A stretch of DNA of 9,092 bases, taken from contig CAYNNI010000050.1 in the NCBI GenBank assembly GCA_964398805.1, forward strand, positions 1 through 9,092, read 5' to 3'. The position numbers were made by a program, and so were the translations under genes. The stretch is from CAISDH01 sp964398805. GTDB lineage: Archaea > Micrarchaeota > Micrarchaeia > Micrarchaeales > Micrarchaeaceae. Shown here piece by piece: positions 4,966 to 9,092 of the stretch (positions within the stretch are counted from its first letter, which is position 1; the number at the start of each line of letters is the position of its first letter). Under the pieces are notes generated by a model, which was not told the DNA's origin, ran no database searches, and was given only the letters and a program-made list of their open reading frames with translations.

Positions 4966-4988
4966 GATACTCATCGTGGGGGTATCGC

Positions 4989-6578
4989 ATGATTGGCAAA
5001 AGCGAAAAGAGTGATGGTAAGACGAAAGTCTTTGTTCGGCAGGCTACCGGCCTCGTGAAGCACGTGTCGTTCCTTGACGCGATAAGCCTGAACATGGGAG
5101 ACATGTCCGCGGGCGCGGCTGTCGCCACGATCGGCCTCACCACCATCTTCCTGAGCACGATGGCCGGTGTCAATCTCGTCTACGCATCGCTGCTCGCATT
5201 CATACTTTCCATACCGCAGATCGTGGTGTACACGATGATGAACAGGCGTGTGCACAGGACCGGCGGGGACTACATCTGGACGTCCAGGGTCTTCGGCGGC
5301 CTCTTCGGCGGTTCGCTGGCGTTCATGGGCTATACTATGGAAACGCTCGCCTTCCTGGCGCTCATATCCCTATCAACGGTGTTCGCGATAGGCTCGGTGG
5401 GGCTATCCCTCGGCAACACCGGCGCGGCGTGGCTCGGCCTCGCCCTTCCGGGAGGCACTCCTGGCGCCATGCCCGGGCTGCAGTTCGTCGTCGCGGCCGT
5501 AATATTCGGCATACTGATAGCTGTCAACATCTTCAGGCCGAAGATCGGCTACAAGCTGGTCACCACCGCGATAGTGGTAGGCGTACTGATACTGTTGCTG
5601 TCAATCGGCACGCTGATGTTCGCGGGCCGTACGGGAGTCCAGAACTACGTGGCTACACTGCAGTCGCAGGGCTTCAACCAGACGTACGCGCAGGTCGCAG
5701 GAGCGTACACCGCGACAACGGCTGGCCACGGCTTCAACTTCAGGAACCTGCTCCTTCTGCTGCCCTTCTTCGCGATATTCGTCTATCCGTGGATGAACGC
5801 CGCACCGGCAGTATCCTCAGAGATAAAGGGAAAGAGCGGGGTGCGCTGGGCGGTTCCGGTTTCATCGGTCATTGTGATGCTGCTTGTGACCGGCGCATTC
5901 GCCGCGATGTACTTCGCGGGAGGGATCGCCTTCGTGAACGGCGCGCTTACGAACCCATCCCTTGTGTATAACTACTCGTTCAACTTCTGGACGCTCGCGA
6001 TGGGCGTATCGAACTCGTACATACTCAGCCTGGTGATAGGGCTCGGCTGGATAATATGGGACCTCGCGATACTTGCATACGGAATAATAGTGTTCTCGAG
6101 ATACATCTTCGCGCAGGCGTTCGACAGGTTCCTTCCGGAAAAGCTGGCGTACGTGCATCCCAAGTACGGCTCACCCGTAGCGGCGCACCTCGTCGACCTG
6201 GTGCTAACCGTGGCGCTGATAGGCGGCGCCTCGTTCCTGTACGGGAGGTTCTCTTCGCTCTACGGCGCGGTCGCCGCGGCGATGATATACTTCGTGTTCA
6301 TAGCGCTGTCCGCGGTCGTATACGCCATAAGGCACGACAAGGAGATCGGCGCGAAGGTGACGCTGGTGGTGGCAGGCCTGCTCATGGCTGGCGTGTTCGG
6401 GTACATAACGTACCAGTTCTTCGCCTACCCGAGCGTGTGGGGCGGCAACGCCCTCGCATACGGCTACATAGTGGCCTCGTTCGTCGCAGGACTGGCGCTG
6501 TACACTTATTCAAAGAGGGCAAACGCCAAGAAGGGCATAGACATAACTATGGCTTTCAAGGAGATACCTCCTGAATAG
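4989..6578 (+). CDS. APC-superfamily permease (amino acid/polyamine/organocation type)
   Basis: The 529-residue integral membrane protein has about 12 hydrophobic segments. It is a secondary transporter importing a small solute at the expense of an ion gradient. Family marks seen: a TM1 region FLDAISLNMGDMSAGAAVATIGL; RRVHRTGGDYIWTSR (86-100) between TM2 and TM3, the conserved tight loop; YPWMNAAPAVSSEIKG (266-281) at the end of the middle helices, matching the E-[IL]-K loop of amino acid permeases; and FSRYIFAQAFDRFLPEKLAYVHPKYGSPVAA (369-399), the cytoplasmic S-R-x(9)-D-x-x-[LF]-P motif. The ATG at 4989 was chosen because it follows GGGGGT and gives a normal short cytoplasmic N-terminus; the TTG at 4941 lies inside the leader repeats. 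It is the first gene of a plus-strand operon, 13 bp from the next gene. Amino acid transport is the family default, but the PRTase gene downstream leaves nucleobases possible. Confidence 0.9.
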   Translation: MIGKSEKSDGKTKVFVRQATGLVKHVSFLDAISLNMGDMSAGAAVATIGLTTIFLSTMAGVNLVYASLLAFILSIPQIVVYTMMNRRVHRTGGDYIWTSRVFGGLFGGSLAFMGYTMETLAFLALISLSTVFAIGSVGLSLGNTGAAWLGLALPGGTPGAMPGLQFVVAAVIFGILIAVNIFRPKIGYKLVTTAIVVGVLILLLSIGTLMFAGRTGVQNYVATLQSQGFNQTYAQVAGAYTATTAGHGFNFRNLLLLLPFFAIFVYPWMNAAPAVSSEIKGKSGVRWAVPVSSVIVMLLVTGAFAAMYFAGGIAFVNGALTNPSLVYNYSFNFWTLAMGVSNSYILSLVIGLGWIIWDLAILAYGIIVFSRYIFAQAFDRFLPEKLAYVHPKYGSPVAAHLVDLVLTVALIGGASFLYGRFSSLYGAVAAAMIYFVFIALSAVVYAIRHDKEIGAKVTLVVAGLLMAGVFGYITYQFFAYPSVWGGNALAYGYIVASFVAGLALYTYSKRANAKKGIDITMAFKEIPPE

Positions 6579-6591
6579 CAATGGTGCTGAC

Positions 6592-7551
6592 ATGTCGCTG
6601 AGAATATTCTTCGCGGCCGACCTGCACGGCTCAGAGCTGGCCATGAACAAGCTGGTCAACTCCGCGAAGTTCTACGGCATAAAGGAGATAGTCGTAGGCG
6701 GAGACCTGACCGGCAAGGTGCTCGTGCCCATAGTAAGGGACGGCGACAGGTACAGCCTCGAGCTCTTCGGCGAGGACAAGAAGGTGAAGGAGCGCGACCT
6801 CGAGGAGATAGAGCACGAGATAAGGGTCAACGGCGAGTACTACAGGGTGATGGACAGGCGCGAGTACGAGGACATCAGGGAAGACAAGAAGGCCATCCAG
6901 CGCATCTTCATAGAGGAGATGGTCGCATCCCTCGAGTCGTTCATGAAAAAGGCGGAAGAGAGGCTGAAGCCGCAGGGCGCGCACATCTACCTAATGGCGG
7001 GCAACGACGACTACGACGAGGTCACGGATTACATAAGGAAGAACTCCAACGAGACCGTAGTGGAGTTCGACAGGAGCGTGGCGCGCATAGGCGGCTACGA
7101 CTTCCTGGGCTACGGCTACTCGAACAGGACGCCGTGGGACACGCCAAGGGAGAGGGACGAGGAGACCATATACAGGGAGCTTTCGAAGATATCAGACAAG
7201 GCAGATCCCAGCAGGGCCGTGTTCGCCATACATGTACCGCCGTTCGACACTAAGATAGACAAGGCTCCCGAGCTGACGAACGACAAGAGGCAGAAGGTGG
7301 GCTCGGGGTACATGCGCACGGTCTCGGTCGGAAGCACCGCGGTAAGGAGGATAATCGAAGAGAGGCAGCCGATAGCCGGGCTGCATGGCCACATACACGA
7401 GGCCATGGGCGTCGACTACATAAGGTCGAGGAAGGGCATTGAGGTGCCTGTCTTCAACCCGGGAAGTGAGTACAGCGCCGGGGTGCTGAACGGCATAATC
7501 ATAGACTTCAACAACGGAAAGGTCGAGAAGTACAACTTCACCAAGGGGTAA
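6592..7551 (+). CDS. Calcineurin-like metallophosphoesterase
   Basis: This 319-residue cytoplasmic protein shows all metal-binding motifs of the calcineurin-like fold in order: D-x-H (D10, H12 in AADLHG), G-D (D38 in GGDLTG), G-N-D (N138, D139 in GNDD, the variant common in archaeal members instead of GNH), a lone His (H214 in IHVPPFDT) and G-H-x-H (H267, H269 in HGHIHE), ending with an NPGS motif (289-292). Such enzymes use two metal ions to cleave phosphomonoesters or phosphodiesters such as nucleotides, cyclic nucleotides or nucleic acids. A charged insertion of about 90 residues (42-130) with EDIREDKKAIQ-like helices sits between motifs 2 and 3, longer than in minimal members, and may form a cap that sets specificity. 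The ATG at 6592 follows GGTG at 6583-6586. It is 13 bp after the permease and 6 bp before the next gene, so all three are almost surely cotranscribed. Substrate unknown. Confidence 0.9.
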   Translation: MSLRIFFAADLHGSELAMNKLVNSAKFYGIKEIVVGGDLTGKVLVPIVRDGDRYSLELFGEDKKVKERDLEEIEHEIRVNGEYYRVMDRREYEDIREDKKAIQRIFIEEMVASLESFMKKAEERLKPQGAHIYLMAGNDDYDEVTDYIRKNSNETVVEFDRSVARIGGYDFLGYGYSNRTPWDTPRERDEETIYRELSKISDKADPSRAVFAIHVPPFDTKIDKAPELTNDKRQKVGSGYMRTVSVGSTAVRRIIEERQPIAGLHGHIHEAMGVDYIRSRKGIEVPVFNPGSEYSAGVLNGIIIDFNNGKVEKYNFTKG

Positions 7552-7557
7552 CTCAGC

Positions 7558-9092
7558 ATGGGTGTCGAAGCGGAAAACGAGCTGCTCAGCAAGTCGATAG
7601 AGCTCGTTTCCAAGGCGCAGGAGGAGGGCATATCCCTGAGGCTGCTCGGCGGCCTCGCGGTCGCGTATCTCGCGCCGAACGGCCGCTCCCTCAAGGAGCT
7701 CGGCAGGGAATCCGATGACATAGACCTGTTCGCCCCCGGCTCGCATGCCGCGAAGCTCAGGAAATTCCTGATCAGGAACGGCCTGCAGCCTGACGACAGG
7801 TTCAACGCCCTTTACGGCGCCAACAGGCAGCAGTACTTCTACGGCGAGACGAAGGTGGACGTGCTCCTCGACGAGTTCAGGATGAGCCATAGGCTGCCGC
7901 TGAAGGGCAGGCTCTCAATGGCGAGCATAACCATACCCCCTTCAGATTTGCTGCTCACGAAGCTGCAGGTCTACGAGCTCAACGAGAAGGACATAAAGGA
8001 CTGCCTTGCAATGATGCACGACCTCAAGATGGGGAACTCCGACACGCACACTTCGGTCGACTCGGGATACATAGCTGACCTGCTCTCGGCCGACTGGGGG
8101 CTCTACAGGACCGTGACCATGAACCTGGAGAAGCTGAACGGCTATCTGGAGAGCTCGTCCCTCGAACCTAAGAAGAAGAGGAGGATAAGCGAGGAGATAG
8201 AGTATCTCAGGAACGCGATCGCGCTAAGGCCGAAGACCATCGCCTGGAAGCTCAGGGCGAAGGTGGGCGACAAGAAGAGATGGTATGAATTGCCGGAGGA
8301 GGTCGAGTATGCGGTTCCAAAACCGGAGGGATTGAGCGCGGAGCGCGTTCCGGCAGAGCTGGTGTTCCAGGAGAACGGCCGCACATACCAGTGGCTGAGC
8401 TTCACCGAGATGCAGCGCCTGGCCGACAAGATAGCCGAAGAGGTGATTGAGAGGCACGGCAGGCCCAAGGCCATACTCTACATAGAGCGCGGCGGCATGG
8501 TCATAGCAGACATGCTGGCGGAACGCCTCAAGGTCGGCCAGACATACGGGCTCCAGATGGTCGCATACGAGGATGTGAACAGGCTCGGCCAGAAGGTATA
8601 CATACTGCCGCACTACATAGACCTCGAAGTGGGAAGCAGGGACTACGTGCTGCTCGTGGACGACATAGCCGATTCAGGCAAGACGCTGAAGGCCGCGACC
8701 GACCTTTTCAGGAAGAAGTACAGGAACCTGGTCACTGCAACGATGGCGTACAAACCGGGATCCGTCTTCAAGCCGGACATAATAGGCAAGAAGGTGGACG
8801 ACAGCGCATGGATAGTGTTCGACTACGAGGAGAACGAGAGCCTCGTCAGCTTCAAGAACATGAACATAAAGTCCGGCATGAAGCTGGTGGAGCGCGTGCA
8901 GAAGGAGAAGCAGGAGGGCTTCGACGAGATAAAGGGCAACGCAAGGGAGATCGCCAAGGAGGTCCAGAAAGAGGGAATAAGGCCGGCCGCGATACTATAT
9001 CTCTCGCGCTCCGGGCTGGTGCTCGCCAGGCTGCTCAGCGACTATCTTTCCGTAAAGAGGGTGAGCAGCGTCATGCCCAACAAGTACATAAC
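7558..9092 (+). CDS. Nucleotidyltransferase-fold / PRTase / PRTase fusion protein (partial, C-terminus off the right edge)
   Basis: The frame stays open for 511 codons from the ATG at 7558 to the window edge. Three parts are visible. (1) Residues 5 to about 155: a nucleotidyltransferase-like fold, with LLGGLAVAYLAP (29-40), the D-x-D pair in SDDIDLF (D54, D56), a third acid in TKVDVLLDEF (D101), then PPSDLLLTKLQ and KDIKD, as in AbiEii-type and related minimal NTases. (2) A charged helical linker (about 190-290) leads to a type I phosphoribosyltransferase (295-425), with PPi loop YIERGGMVIA (308-317), PRPP loop VLLVDDIADSGKTL (364-377) and WIVFDYEENES (418-428), resembling the WIVFPWE end of xanthine/guanine/hypoxanthine PRTases. 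(3) From about 455, DEIKGNAREIAKEVQKEGI followed by AAILYLSRSGLVLARLLSDYL looks like the start of a second PRTase. Start: GGGGT (7545-7549), overlapping the stop of the previous gene, lies 8 nt upstream. The organisation suggests base salvage or a nucleotide-based regulatory or defence function. The PRTase assignment is strong; the substrate is unknown. Confidence 0.85.
   Translation, partial: MGVEAENELLSKSIELVSKAQEEGISLRLLGGLAVAYLAPNGRSLKELGRESDDIDLFAPGSHAAKLRKFLIRNGLQPDDRFNALYGANRQQYFYGETKVDVLLDEFRMSHRLPLKGRLSMASITIPPSDLLLTKLQVYELNEKDIKDCLAMMHDLKMGNSDTHTSVDSGYIADLLSADWGLYRTVTMNLEKLNGYLESSSLEPKKKRRISEEIEYLRNAIALRPKTIAWKLRAKVGDKKRWYELPEEVEYAVPKPEGLSAERVPAELVFQENGRTYQWLSFTEMQRLADKIAEEVIERHGRPKAILYIERGGMVIADMLAERLKVGQTYGLQMVAYEDVNRLGQKVYILPHYIDLEVGSRDYVLLVDDIADSGKTLKAATDLFRKKYRNLVTATMAYKPGSVFKPDIIGKKVDDSAWIVFDYEENESLVSFKNMNIKSGMKLVERVQKEKQEGFDEIKGNAREIAKEVQKEGIRPAAILYLSRSGLVLARLLSDYLSVKRVSSVMPNKYI

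Noticed and set aside
3099..7551. HerA-NurA DNA end-processing pair (ATPase plus nearby phosphoesterase)
   Set aside because: The phosphoesterase has the calcineurin-like fold, not the RNase H-like NurA fold, is on the opposite strand in another operon, and the ATPase lacks the barrel used to bind NurA.
7192..7890. Open frame of 232 codons on the minus strand across the phosphoesterase/fusion gene junction
   Set aside because: It lies antisense to two genes with intact catalytic motifs and has no recognisable domain, ribosome site or promoter.

Overview
The window is archaeal. It holds a TATA-binding protein (TBP) family gene, ribosomal protein eL21 (L21e), a pilin-like protein with the QSAMEYLMTYGWAI-type N-terminus common in DPANN genomes, a DUF87/HerA-like ATPase, archaeal box A promoters with leaderless or weak Shine-Dalgarno starts, and a T-rich terminator. 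The pilin type, the compact layout and the heavy use of AGG (Arg) and ATA (Ile) codons suggest a DPANN archaeon, perhaps Micrarchaeota. This placement is an inference; no rRNA is present to settle it.

Layout. Positions 1-662, minus strand: a class III signal-peptide (pilin-like) gene that runs off the left edge, preceded on the same strand by a TBP gene with only one TBP repeat. Positions 663-743: a divergent promoter shared with eL21 (744-1028, plus). Positions 1029-1282: intergenic DNA with a nested inverted repeat, an 11-bp tandem repeat and a box A. Positions 1292-2992, plus: a one-component membrane regulator, made of a cytoplasmic ArsR-like winged helix, one membrane span, a DUF4382-like ectodomain and a long sequon-rich tail, followed by a T-rich terminator. 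Positions 3099-4679, minus: a HerA-like ATPase without the usual N-terminal barrel and with a C-terminal winged helix. Positions 4680-4988: a divergent control region with two core promoters, a 12-bp palindrome, three 10-bp tandem repeats and a small hairpin. Positions 4989-9092, plus: a tight three-gene operon of an APC-type permease, a calcineurin-like metallophosphoesterase, and a multidomain protein joining a nucleotidyltransferase fold to a phosphoribosyltransferase (PRTase) and the start of a second one. The last gene is cut by the window.

How the genes may work together. The operon looks like an uptake-and-processing module (import, phosphoester hydrolysis, PRPP-dependent transfer), for example in nucleobase salvage, but no substrate can be read from sequence. 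The TBP gene is the most striking item. Archaeal TBPs normally carry two repeats in about 180 residues. This gene encodes one repeat that keeps both DNA-kinking phenylalanines, so it would have to act as a dimer. The promoter beside it contains near-symmetric TATA elements.
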